Shown here: positions 41,707 through 51,800 of the stretch, in pieces
Layout: every line of letters begins with the position of its first letter
Position numbering within the stretch: position 1 is the stretch's first letter
Assembly: GCA_017472145.1 (NCBI GenBank)
Contig: JAFUQX010000044.1
Location: forward strand, 1-64,000
Direction: 5' to 3'
DNA from: Ruminococcus sp.
GTDB taxonomy: Bacteria; Bacillota; Clostridia; Oscillospirales; Ruminococcaceae
Length of the DNA: 64,000 bases
Translations under genes and position numbers: made by a program
The notes under the pieces: generated by a model
The model's database searches: none
Told to the model about the DNA's origin: nothing
The model's input: only the letters and a program-made list of their open reading frames with translations

Positions 41707-42927
41707 ATGAAAAAAACTTGCCTGAGGATAACAGCCGCTGCACTGGCTCTGACAATGACCGCTGGTTCGGTTTCTGTGAGTGCTTCTGCAAAAACGCTGA
41801 ATCGTGAGTTCGAGATCTCCTTTGCGCTTCGTGAAAAGGATACGATGGCTGATACGGTTTATATTGACCCGGCCGATCTGGAAAACGGCGACTATGTCTT
41901 CAAGACCGCTCTGTATCTTGAAACCGAAGAAGAATCTCTTGAGGAGCTGCTGCATCTGCATGCCTCTTGGGACGCCTACAGCGAAAATGGAGATGTGACC
42001 AAGTACATCTATACAGAGGGCATCACCACCTATACCACGCAGTGGAATGATGACAGGACCAATAAGATCCTGAAGGAAATTGAAGCAGCCAATGTACCCT
42101 ACGTCCAGCTCGGTATGGGCGATAACACGATCCATTCCGCCGGACCAAACCAGATCTATATCGAAGATGCGGAAACACATGAAAAGGCCTTCTTCCCCCT
42201 CACTGTGGATGAGAAAACCGGTGTAGCCACAGCTGTTGTATCATACACATACGGCAAAAGAACCTTAACTGAAGATTTAACGCTGGAGCACTATGATCCT
42301 AATACACCCTATGGCGACCAGTTTCTGAGGGAGTATCGTTCTCTGGATCTCCACTGTCTCTCCGGATTCTCCAACGCATGGATCAACGAGGAAACAGGAA
42401 ACTCCGAAATGGGCTGCTTTGATGTGATCGTTGATGAGGATACACCGGAGGGTACATACTACATCGGCTTTGACACAAATCGTTCCAACTACATGAGTGC
42501 CCTTAACTGGTCCGCATTCACAACCAATGTTTATCTCGCTAAGGTATATGAGCCGTGCACGGAGGAGCAGCTGAATGACCCGGATCATGTTCAGGAATAT
42601 ACCATCGAGGAATACAATGACAAAGCCTACTGGCTGAAGATCGTGGTCGGCCGTCCGGCAGAGGAAGAAGCGGAGAATGTACCCGTATCCGGCGATGTAA
42701 CCGGGGATCACAGGGTCGATATCGCTGACGCAACAGAGATCCTTCAGATGTATGCAAAATCTGCTGTAAGCGCAGAGTCCCTCATTCCCATCCAGCAGGC
42801 TGCAAATACCAATGCAGATGTAAACAGCGACGGCGTTGTGGATATCTCCGATGCAGCCGCCGTTCTGACCTACTATGCACAATATGCTGCTGGTCTGGAT
42901 CCGGCCTGGGAGGATATCATAGGCTGA
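41707..42927 (+). CDS. Secreted dockerin protein related to the adjacent anti-sigma ectodomain
   Basis: A 406-residue exported protein. Signal peptide about 1-28 (ending SASAKT). A domain of about 290 residues shares motifs with the neighbouring membrane protein. A type I dockerin follows at about 330-406 with two calcium loops (DVTGDHRVDIADAT and DVNSDGVVDISDAA). No glycosidase signature is visible; a binding or structural module is more likely. Ribosome site AAAGGAGG. Cohesin attachment to a cell-surface scaffold is expected. Confidence 0.8.
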   Translation: MKKTCLRITAAALALTMTAGSVSVSASAKTLNREFEISFALREKDTMADTVYIDPADLENGDYVFKTALYLETEEESLEELLHLHASWDAYSENGDVTKYIYTEGITTYTTQWNDDRTNKILKEIEAANVPYVQLGMGDNTIHSAGPNQIYIEDAETHEKAFFPLTVDEKTGVATAVVSYTYGKRTLTEDLTLEHYDPNTPYGDQFLREYRSLDLHCLSGFSNAWINEETGNSEMGCFDVIVDEDTPEGTYYIGFDTNRSNYMSALNWSAFTTNVYLAKVYEPCTEEQLNDPDHVQEYTIEEYNDKAYWLKIVVGRPAEEEAENVPVSGDVTGDHRVDIADATEILQMYAKSAVSAESLIPIQQAANTNADVNSDGVVDISDAAAVLTYYAQYAAGLDPAWEDIIG

Positions 42928-42966
42928 CAATCGATACCAGGATTTTTCTTCTTTTTCGACAGACTG

Positions 42967-43046
42967 GGCTCCCCTTACTAAGGGGAGCCTTATGCGGAAA
43001 ATCCGACTTTTCCTACAGACTGAGGCTCTCCTTGCTAAGGGGAGCC
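42967..43046. repeat. Pair of GGCTCC...GGAGCC hairpins
   Basis: Two near-identical 23-nt hairpins (42967-42989 and 43024-43046) with arms GGCTCCCCTT or GGCTCTCCTT and AAGGGGAGCC. A third, diverged unit with the same flank (GCGGAAAATTCGACTTTTTC) lies near 43185. The stretch 42928-43360 has no supported gene and looks like decayed intergenic repeats acting as terminators. Confidence 0.7.
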
Positions 43047-43362
43047 TTTCACGATCCCTTAAGTTGATGACATGACCCACACTGTGGGAATCCCCCGAGC
43101 CTTAAGCGGAAAATTCTTATAAAGGCCGTCCGAATCCCCAGATTCCCCATAGATTCTCCGGAATCCCCATCCACAGCAAGGCCTTGTGCGGAAAATTCGA
43201 CTTTTTCTACAGCCTGGGGGCCGCTCTTCGGAGCAGCCCTTTTATTGTATATACAGGAAATGACAGGCAGTCTGGTTCCACGCAGTAGATCCAGACGCTG
43301 AACATATGTTCAAAAATCGCATTTTTTTCATAAAAGAAGCCATATATGTGAATGATTCGGAG

Positions 43363-43391
43363 TTGCATTTTGCAGATGGATGTGGTATAAT
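43363..43391 (+). promoter_or_regulatory. Promoter of the acyl-CoA synthetase gene
   Basis: TTGCAT (43363-43368), 17 nt, TATAAT (43386-43391). Confidence 0.75.
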
Positions 43392-43504
43392 ATCATGGGT
43401 GTAGGTTCACCTCTGCGTGCAGCTGCATGCAGATATCACAAAAAATGAACACATCAAAGGCTGCCTGCTGGGTTTATGCGGCCTTGGATAGCTGGAGGTA
43501 TATG

Positions 43505-45121
43505 ATGAAGAACAAACCGTATCCGCTGTATTCGCTACCGTTGATCAGTGATTTAAAAGATATGGTGAAAAGCCGTGTGCTGAGAGCACCGGATGATGTT
43601 GCCTTTTCCTATACAATCGATAAGGAAAATAAGGTGATTGCAGAGAAAACCTGCCGTGAATTCGACGAGGATATCGATGCGCTGGGTACTTTCCTCTACG
43701 GAAAAGGCCTGAGAAATGCACATATCGCCATTATCGGCGAAAACTCCTATGAGTGGATCGTCGCATTTCTGGCCGCAGCCAATGGCGGCAATGTAGCGGT
43801 TCCCATCGGTAAGGATGAATCGGTGGAAAAGATCGCCTTTCTCATGAAGCAGAGCGATTGCAGAGCGGTTTTTGTTTCCAAAAACTATGTGCGCAATATA
43901 GAAAATATTGAAGGCGTTACTGTATTTACCATGGATCAATTTCCCGAATATATTTCCGAAGGCCAGAAGCTGATTGAAAGCGGACGCACAGAATTCATCG
44001 ACTATGAGATTGATAGGGAGCGTCTGGCGGCAATTTTCTTTACCTCCGGTACGACCGGAAGCGGCAAGGGCGTTATGCTCAGTCACAAGAATATGGCGGC
44101 CGATATCAATTCTGCTTCTAAGAATTTTGAACCCAACGGTAATACACTGGCAGTTCTCCCCTTCCATCATACGTTCGGTCTGATTACCGCCGTTTTCAAG
44201 GTGTACAACTACAACGTTTCCACCTTTATCAATAAGAGCCTGAGAACCATCCAGGAGGATCTGAAGGTTGTAAAGCCTCAGACGATGTTCCTCGTTCCCC
44301 TCTTTGTAGAGACCTTCTACAAGAATATTATGACAACAGCAAAGAAAACCGGAAAGGAAAAGACACTGAATCAGGCCGCTAAAATCAGCAATGGCCTGAT
44401 CAAGGTAGGCATTGATGTCAGAAACAAGCTTTTCAAGTCCGTACAGGCTGCATTCGGCGGCAATCTGGAATATGTCATCTGCGGCGGTGCGCCCCTTGAC
44501 CCTATGTATGTCAAGGCCTTCCGCACCTGGGGTGTACACATCCTCAACGGCTATGGCATCACCGAGTGCTCTCCCGTGGTTTCTGTAAACAGAAACCATC
44601 ATTGGAGAGACGGCAGTGTGGGGCAGGTCATCAGCGGCTGCGAGGTAAAAATCGCAGAAGACGGCGAGATCCTTGTCAAGGGTGACAATGTCATGATAGG
44701 CTACTATAAGGATGAAGCTTCTACCCGGATCGTGCTCAATGACGGATGGTACTCCACCGGTGACCTGGGACGGATTGATGAAGACGGCTTCCTGTTCATC
44801 ACCGGACGCAAGAAGAATCTCATCATCCTGAGCAACGGCGAGAATGTTTCTCCGGAGGAAATTGAGGCACGGATCCTCATTGACAAGGCTGTAGCTGAGG
44901 TCGTGGTATACGGCGAGGATAAAAAAATCGTTGCTGAGATTTTCCCGGATGAGGATTATCTGAATAATCAACAGTATTTCGATGAACTGATCGCCAAGCT
45001 GAATCAGGGACAGCCTCTATTCAGACACATCCGCAAGGTAAGGCTCCGTGATACGGAATTTGAAAAAAACTCAGTCAAGAAAATCCTCCGATACAAGGTT
45101 ACGGAGAATGTAAACGCATAA
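43505..45121 (+). CDS. AMP-forming acyl-CoA synthetase
   Basis: A 538-residue ANL-family enzyme that adenylates a carboxylic acid and transfers it to CoA, most like long-chain fatty acid ligases. The AMP-binding signature FFTSGTTGSGKGVMLSHKN starts near residue 178. YGITECSPV, the hinge region GWYSTGDLGRIDEDGF and GRKKNLIILSNGENV follow, and KNSVKKILR supplies the C-terminal catalytic Lys. Start 43505 (or 43502) is set by GGAGG at 43494; the longer frame lacks a site. It stands alone with its own promoter and terminator. Confidence 0.88.
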   Translation: MKNKPYPLYSLPLISDLKDMVKSRVLRAPDDVAFSYTIDKENKVIAEKTCREFDEDIDALGTFLYGKGLRNAHIAIIGENSYEWIVAFLAAANGGNVAVPIGKDESVEKIAFLMKQSDCRAVFVSKNYVRNIENIEGVTVFTMDQFPEYISEGQKLIESGRTEFIDYEIDRERLAAIFFTSGTTGSGKGVMLSHKNMAADINSASKNFEPNGNTLAVLPFHHTFGLITAVFKVYNYNVSTFINKSLRTIQEDLKVVKPQTMFLVPLFVETFYKNIMTTAKKTGKEKTLNQAAKISNGLIKVGIDVRNKLFKSVQAAFGGNLEYVICGGAPLDPMYVKAFRTWGVHILNGYGITECSPVVSVNRNHHWRDGSVGQVISGCEVKIAEDGEILVKGDNVMIGYYKDEASTRIVLNDGWYSTGDLGRIDEDGFLFITGRKKNLIILSNGENVSPEEIEARILIDKAVAEVVVYGEDKKIVAEIFPDEDYLNNQQYFDELIAKLNQGQPLFRHIRKVRLRDTEFEKNSVKKILRYKVTENVNA

Positions 45122-45122
45122 A

Positions 45123-45167
45123 TAACAGGGCTGCTGCAAGTTTAAAATTTGCAGCAGCCCTGTTCTT
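45123..45167. terminator. Bidirectional terminator
   Basis: GGGCTGCTGCAA and TTTGCAGCAGCCC form a long stem with T-rich flanks, between the converging synthetase and nitroreductase genes. Confidence 0.85.
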
Positions 45168-45184
45168 TTTCTGTTCAGAAGGAT

Positions 45185-45718
45185 TTATCTCATATAATCT
45201 GTCCGGATGCGATCATCCTGAACCGCACGAAGCACATATTTCTCATCCATATGACCCAATGCAATAGCGCAGCACGGAACCATTTCATCAGGCAGATTCA
45301 GCTCCCTGATCAGCTCCGGACTTTCATTCAAGGCTCTGACAGCCCCCCAGATGTGGCATGCGCCGATTCCCAGCTCCACAGCAGCCAACGCCATATTCTG
45401 AACGATAATAGCAGCGTTGGAGTAGCTTACATTATCCTGAGGAGCCGGCGGAACGATAGAAGACACCAGAATCACTGTTGGTGCGCCATAAAAGGGATGC
45501 AGACCGGGCGCATCTGCAAAAACAGCTGTAGCCTCCTCCCATCGGCTGAGATAATCTGCATTGCTGATAACGGTCAGTGTCAGTGTTTCATACTTTGCAC
45601 GTCCTACCGGAGCAGCGCAGGCGGCCTTCAGAATTTCCTTCAATTCGGCCTCTGTGATATTTTCACCGTTATAGGAGCGGATGGATTTCCGGCTGTAGAG
45701 ATTTTCAAGAGTATTCAT
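45185..45718 (-). CDS. Nitroreductase-family protein
   Basis: A 177-residue FMN-dependent nitroreductase-like protein that reduces quinone- or nitro-type acceptors with NAD(P)H. Family marks are NLYSRKSIRSYNGENIT at the start, AACAAPVGRAKYETL, MALAAVELGIGACHIWGA near the middle and CCAIALGHMDEK near the end. Promoter TTGAAT-17-TATAAT lies upstream (45782-45810). Confidence 0.85.
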   Translation of the reverse strand: MNTLENLYSRKSIRSYNGENITEAELKEILKAACAAPVGRAKYETLTLTVISNADYLSRWEEATAVFADAPGLHPFYGAPTVILVSSIVPPAPQDNVSYSNAAIIVQNMALAAVELGIGACHIWGAVRALNESPELIRELNLPDEMVPCCAIALGHMDEKYVLRAVQDDRIRTDYMR

Positions 45719-45781
45719 AACAAGGACTCCCTTTCAGATTCAATTTTGCACATCAGTCAGAATCGACTATATCGCTTTTTT

Positions 45782-45810
45782 ATTATACCACATCTTCTCA
45801 GCAGATTCAA
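45782..45810 (-). promoter_or_regulatory. Promoter of the nitroreductase gene
   Basis: Minus strand TTGAAT (45805-45810), 17 nt, TATAAT (45782-45787). Confidence 0.8.
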
Positions 45811-45836
45811 CCTGTAAAGCCACTTTCAAAAATGAA

Positions 45837-45873
45837 AAAGCAATCTTCGCTTCAGGACGCAGATTGCTTTTTC
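45837..45873 (-). terminator. Terminator of the giant dockerin protein gene
   Basis: On the minus strand AAAGCAATCT pairs with AGATTGCTTT across 14 nt, followed by TTTCATTTTT, about 12 nt after the stop. Confidence 0.85.
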
Positions 45874-45884
45874 CATACCTCTGT

Positions 45885-48800
45885 TTATTTGTTCAGAATT
45901 GCATCCCAACCGCCGGGAAGACTCGCACCCGTTCTTGCATAATAGGTAAGAATCAGAGTCGCATCTGCAATGGTAATGACACCGTCCGAATTCACATCCG
46001 CATACGGGAAAATCTCCTCATGCTCCTCCTGGTTCTTTCCAAAGATGGGATTCAGACTGGCTCCATACTTTGCATAGTACGAAAGCACCTCTGTTGCATC
46101 TGCGATATCCACATCTCCGTCTCTGTCTACATCTCCCAGCAAGCCCTGGGATGTGGGTTCGGCCGTCGTGAGTGTGGTGGTGACCGTGGTAACTACAGGT
46201 GCAGTAGTGGTTGTAGTTGTAAGCACAGTCGTTGTTGCCGTTGTGGTTGTAGTCGTGGTAGTTGTAGTTGTAGTTGTAGTGGTCGTTACTGGTTCAGATG
46301 CTGCAGCCGCAGTGGTTGTTGCAGCGGCTGTTGTTGTGGTGGTTGTAGTTGTAGTTGTATTGGTCGGGCCGGCTGTAGACAGTGTTGTTGTGATTTTCGT
46401 AGATCGTAATGTGGTTGTCATCGTTGTAGTCGTGGTTGTAATGGTCGTTGTTGTAGTTGTGGTCACAGTCGTTACCGGCTCAGATTCCGTTATCACAGTG
46501 GTGGATGCAGCAGCCGAAGTCGCTGTTGTAGTAGTTGTTGTGGTTGTATTGGTCGGGCCGGCTGTCGATAATGCAGATATCGTTGTTGTGGTTTCTGTAG
46601 GCCGTAATGTGGTCGTCATCGATGCAGTTGTGGTCATAGTTGTTATTGGCTCAGATGTTATTTCTGAAGCCGTTGTCGTTTGGGCAGTCGTTGTCGTTTG
46701 GGTCGTACTGATGATTGCAGCTGTAGTGGTAAGTGTAGTTGTCGTTGTTATCGGCTTGGCAGTACTTACTGTAGTTACTGCGGCCGGCACGGAGGTGGTT
46801 GTTGCAGCTGTTGTTTCTGTAGTAGTGGTTGTGACAACAGCTGAAGCCGTTGTCGTGATCATTGTTTCATCGGAACGACAGACAGTCACAGTACATTCCA
46901 TCAATGTTCCGCTGCATATAGCAAATATCGTAGCTGTGCCTTCGCTCACCGCCGTTACCACACCATTATCAACCAGAACAACACCTGTATGATCACTTGT
47001 CCACTGAACAGCAGCTCCATCCGGCGCATTCAGAACAAGAAGCGTATTCACATCGCCCACATTCATTATGAGCGTACCCGGAATGATCACAGGCTTTTTT
47101 TCCGTTACTGTTGTTGTTTCTGTTGCAGTGACTGCGGCGGCCGCTGTTGTTGTGGTGGTGACCGCTGTGGTTGACCTTGCAGTGGTCGTTATAGTGGGAA
47201 TCGTTGCGGCGGCCGTCGTTGTCGTATTGGTCGGGCCGGCTGTCGATAATGCAGATATCGCCGTGGTGACTTCTGTAAACGTTGTAGTGGTTACAATGGC
47301 AGCAGCAGTGGTTGTGGTTGTGAGGACCGGCTCAGATGTTGTTGCCGCAGCAGTGAATGTTGTTGTCTGCTTTGCTGTCGTATCCGTTGTAACGGCAGCA
47401 GTGGCTGTACTGCTGGTAGTAGTGGCCGATGTTTCAGCCGGCGTCGTAGGGCCGATTGAAGACAATGTGGTTGAAGCTGTGGTCGTTTGGGTCGTCTTTG
47501 GAGCTGTAGTTGTGGATGCAGCTGTCGCTGTAGTGCTCACTGCAGTAGTTGACCCGGAGGTGGAGACCGCTGTTGAAGCAGTGCTTGTTGTCGTTGTTGT
47601 GGTTATGGTTGTTGTTGTTGTAGTTGTCGTGGTCGTGGTGGTTGTTGTTGTAGTCGTCGTGGTGGTTGTCGTTGTTGTAGTCGTCGTGGTGGTGGTTGTC
47701 GTGGTCGTTTCAGCTGCGATCACTGCGGTACCCGTCACCATGTTATAATTCTCCGTATCATCCGGTGTGAACTGCCATGTAAGTATATTCTCCCCTGCTG
47801 TAAGCTTTTTTACGGTGCTGACCCATTCAAGCATACCGGAAACTGTACTTCCATCGGCAAGGGTAATCTCCGGCAGCGGGTCATTTTCATAGAAGACCTT
47901 ATCCTCGATGGCTGCCTTGATCTCAGGGTCTGCCTTTAAGATCTTAACGGTACCGCACCAGTAATCCTCTGTATACGCAGTGTCATTATAAATTGTCTGC
48001 AAAACAAATGCAAAGAGCGTATAAGTACCGACTTCAGTGGGCGCTTCATCCATTCGTGTTTTGTCGGAATACCACACAAATTCAATCATATCAGGATCAC
48101 TGTTCGTTATAAAGTCCTCTGGCCTTGGAGTCACGTCCTCTCCATATACATATTCAAGAGCATATGTTCCATTTTCAATGGCAGCGTATTCATTTCCGAA
48201 AGAATAACGCCATGCATTCTCATCACTCATATCACCGAAATAGCTTGTATAATACTCTTTAGTTACTATTTCAAGTCCCTCAAAGCTTGGATATTGATCC
48301 GTACCGATCGTCTGATACCAGACCTTCTTGTAATCGCCATTGTAAAGATAAACCGCACCATAAACGGAAAGATCTGATCTTTCCGTCAGCTTTGCACCTA
48401 CTTCACCGGATGCAAACGCCTCCTGGGTCTTTGTCTCAACATTTTCAATTTCATTGCCGTTGGAATAGCCAAACAGCTCGTTCCCTTCAAGGCCATAGCA
48501 GAGTTCGATCGCACAGTTGTCTGCATAGCCGCATATACAGCCTGCATAACCGGTTTCCTCGCCCACAGCAGAAATCTCACCTATACTATAACAGCTTGCA
48601 ATCGCCGAGGAGGATGCATGCCCCCATATACCGCCTGCATTTACGGAAGTACCCTCCGCTGAAACATCACCCAGATTATAGCAGTCCGATACACTGCTGT
48701 ATATACCTTTACCGCAGATACCGCCGGCATTTGAGCCTTCTCCGTAAGAGCGGATGTCACTTACACAAATATCACCTGTATTCATGCAGACAAATATCTG

Positions 48801-51800
48801 ACCCTGGTTATAGTTGTAACCGCAGATACCGCCGACTGAGGCGTCCTCGGCTGTTATTGTGCCGGTATTTGTACAGTATTCAATCAAAGCATCCTTGTCG
48901 TTTTCATAATCACTGTCATAGTTTATACCACAGATACCGCCGGCATTAGAGCCGCCCATACCTTCGCTCAGGATAATTTCTCCGCTGAAGCTGCAGCCTG
49001 TAACCACGCCATCTGCATTCATTCCGCAGATACCGCCTATATACTTGCTCGATGTACCGCTGCCAACTATATTTCCGCTGCTGGTACAGCTGCTGATCGT
49101 ACCGCCACAGTTCTCAAGACATATACCGCCAGCATCATCATCTGTTATGATCGTGCCGTCAAAGCTGCACCCCGTGATTTCTCCGCCGGAATTTTCTCCG
49201 CAGATGCTTCCGCTGTTCTCAATATAGGAGTCCTCAATGCTTATATTGCATATAACCGCTTCACTGCCAGTCAATCCAAAAAGTCCGTTCATCCACCATA
49301 TATACTGTTTTGTTTTTCCCTGAGCGTCCTCTATGGAATAAAGGCCGCTTATGCTGTGTCCCTGACCATCAAAGGTCCCATTATAATGTATATTATAATT
49401 CGTGCCCTCCGTTTCGTAGGCCAGGCCTTCATGGAATGTGAAATAGGAACCAATCGGAATCCAGCTCCTGAAGTCACCCTCCGAGAGATTTTCATCTGAA
49501 TCAAGTACATTTTTATTTATTACAATATCATCTGTCAGTACCGCATCATAATCCGCATAGCCAACATATACACCATCTGTTTCCGTGCATTCGATGCTTC
49601 TGACAAGCTCTGAGAACCAGTACAGCTGACCTGCATTCCCGATTTCATATACGCCCGCTTCATTCAATACAGCCGCCTCATAGAAATCACAGACCGTACA
49701 GAAGCCGTTTTCATATTCATCATGCGGACATTTATATCCACAGTCCAGGCATACACCGTCTTCGCTGTTCTTATGAGAGCACTCCCTTCCGCATTCGTCA
49801 CATACGCTGTTCGTGTAGACCAGATGCTGACAGATCTCGCCGCAGTTGGTGCACACGCCCTCTGTGTAGGCATGCTCGGTTTCATCAGAGTTTGCATATT
49901 CGCCCTCATAGCAGTATACAGTCAAATGGCCAAGCACAGGATACAGGTCCGTACCGATATTCTGTCCCCATACGGAGCCATCATAAACACATTCATCCAG
50001 GTACGCATCTTTACCTTCACAGCCCTTTGCCAGAATATAGGCCATTTCACCGGACAGAAGCTGCTCCTCTGTAACCGTTCCTTCTGCTCCATCCTCTGAC
50101 AGATACCAGCAGCTGAAAGGCCCCATGTTTATTTCTCCGCATATCTGCTCGGTGTATTCGTCACCTGTGATCGTTCCCACATTCAGGCAATTGGCAACTG
50201 CATTAAAACGAGAAGGACTGTTGGAGGCTGCAATACCCGCTGTGTACTGAGAACCAGTCACATCACCGGCATTCAGACAATTTATGATGTCGCCGTTATT
50301 TTTTGCGCAGATTCCGGCCGTATTTTCCGTACCGGTTATTGCGCCTGTGTTATAGCATCCTGAAATCAGCGGGCCTTTATAAAAATACGTATCGCCGCAG
50401 ATTCCGGCTGTACAGCTCTGACCCATTACACTTCCTGTATTCCAGCAGTTCGTAAAAGAGCCCACACACTCTTTATCCGTGCTGGAATAGCCTGAGCCAT
50501 AGCCGCAGATTCCGCCCACACAATCCGTACCGCTTATCTTACCTGTATTAGAACAGCCGGAAACATCAGCGGCACTAGAGCCAACGATTCCTCCCACTGT
50601 ATTTTCTCCGCTGATATTGCCGGAGCTGCTGCAATCCGTGATCGAGCTTCCATACTCAGCACTTCCGCACAGGCCGCCGACACTGCTTGCTGATACCTGG
50701 AAGGAGCTGGCATTGATGCACTCTGAAAGGATGCCTGCGTTCCGTCCGCACAGACCGCCTATAGATGCACTGTAATTTTCATAAGGCTCATAGCTGATTT
50801 TTACATCACTTGTACATCCGCTGATCACGCCGTCATTATATCCTGCAATGGCTCCGATAAAATGTGTTTCTCCATATTCATAAGCCTGCGCACTGCAATC
50901 ACAATCGAGATAGGATTCCTTTATATGAAGATTGCTCACTGAGCCGGTTTCTCCGATATGACCAAACATACCGAAATACAGCTGAGACACATCGTTTATA
51001 TACAGTCCGCTTATTGTATGCCCCTGGCCGTCAAAGCTGCCGCAATATGCGATCCTTATGTCCCCTGCGCTCTCCCCTTTGCTGATCCGGCCACCGATAG
51101 GCTGCCATGCTCTGAAAGAGCCTTTCAGGAGATTTCCGTCCGCATCGAAAAGCGCTTCATTCATAGTGATATCATCTGTAAGGACGGCATCCAGATCCGC
51201 ACCATCTCCGGTATTGTAAACAAGCTCCGAAAACCAATACAGCTGACCTGCGTTTCCGATTTCATATACACCGTCCCCTCTGAGGGAGGCCGGCTCATAT
51301 TGGTCACAATACACGCAAATGCCATTGCTGTAGGTACACTCCGGATGAGAATCAGGATCATTCAGATAAACCTCTCCCTCTCCCAGGTAAACAGTATCAC
51401 CTCCCAGAACCGGAAAAAGATCAGTGCCTATTTTCTGTCCCCAGATCTCACCGGAATATTCCGTTCCATCCTCAAGGATAACGCCCTGGGACAGAAGATA
51501 GGCGACCTTTCCTCTTGAAAATATATATTTGCTGAATGTCTGTATATCTGACGAATTCCCTGAATCTGAACCTATAGGAACTGAATTCTCCAGACAATAA
51601 CTGTTAGCAAGTACAGCACCCGAAACATTGGCTCCGCATATACTGCCAGCTGATGTATCGCCTCCTTCTGCGGAAACAAAGCCTGTACTGTAGCAATTGG
51701 CTATTAAAGCATTCCCATCGCTTAGTCCGCATAGGCCGCCTGCACATGGGTACTCCCCCTCTGTTATCACTGTACCTGTACTGAAGCAATTTACGATACT

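Noticed and set aside
42928..43360. Gene in the stretch before the acyl-CoA synthetase
   Set aside because: Only hairpins and degenerate repeats are seen, with no frame that has a start site and protein-like composition.
46153..47748. Long Val-rich plus-strand reading frames
   Set aside because: They are the complement of Thr (ACN) codon tracts in the minus-strand dockerin protein and lack ribosome sites. The same holds for 36766-37326 and 38113-38574.
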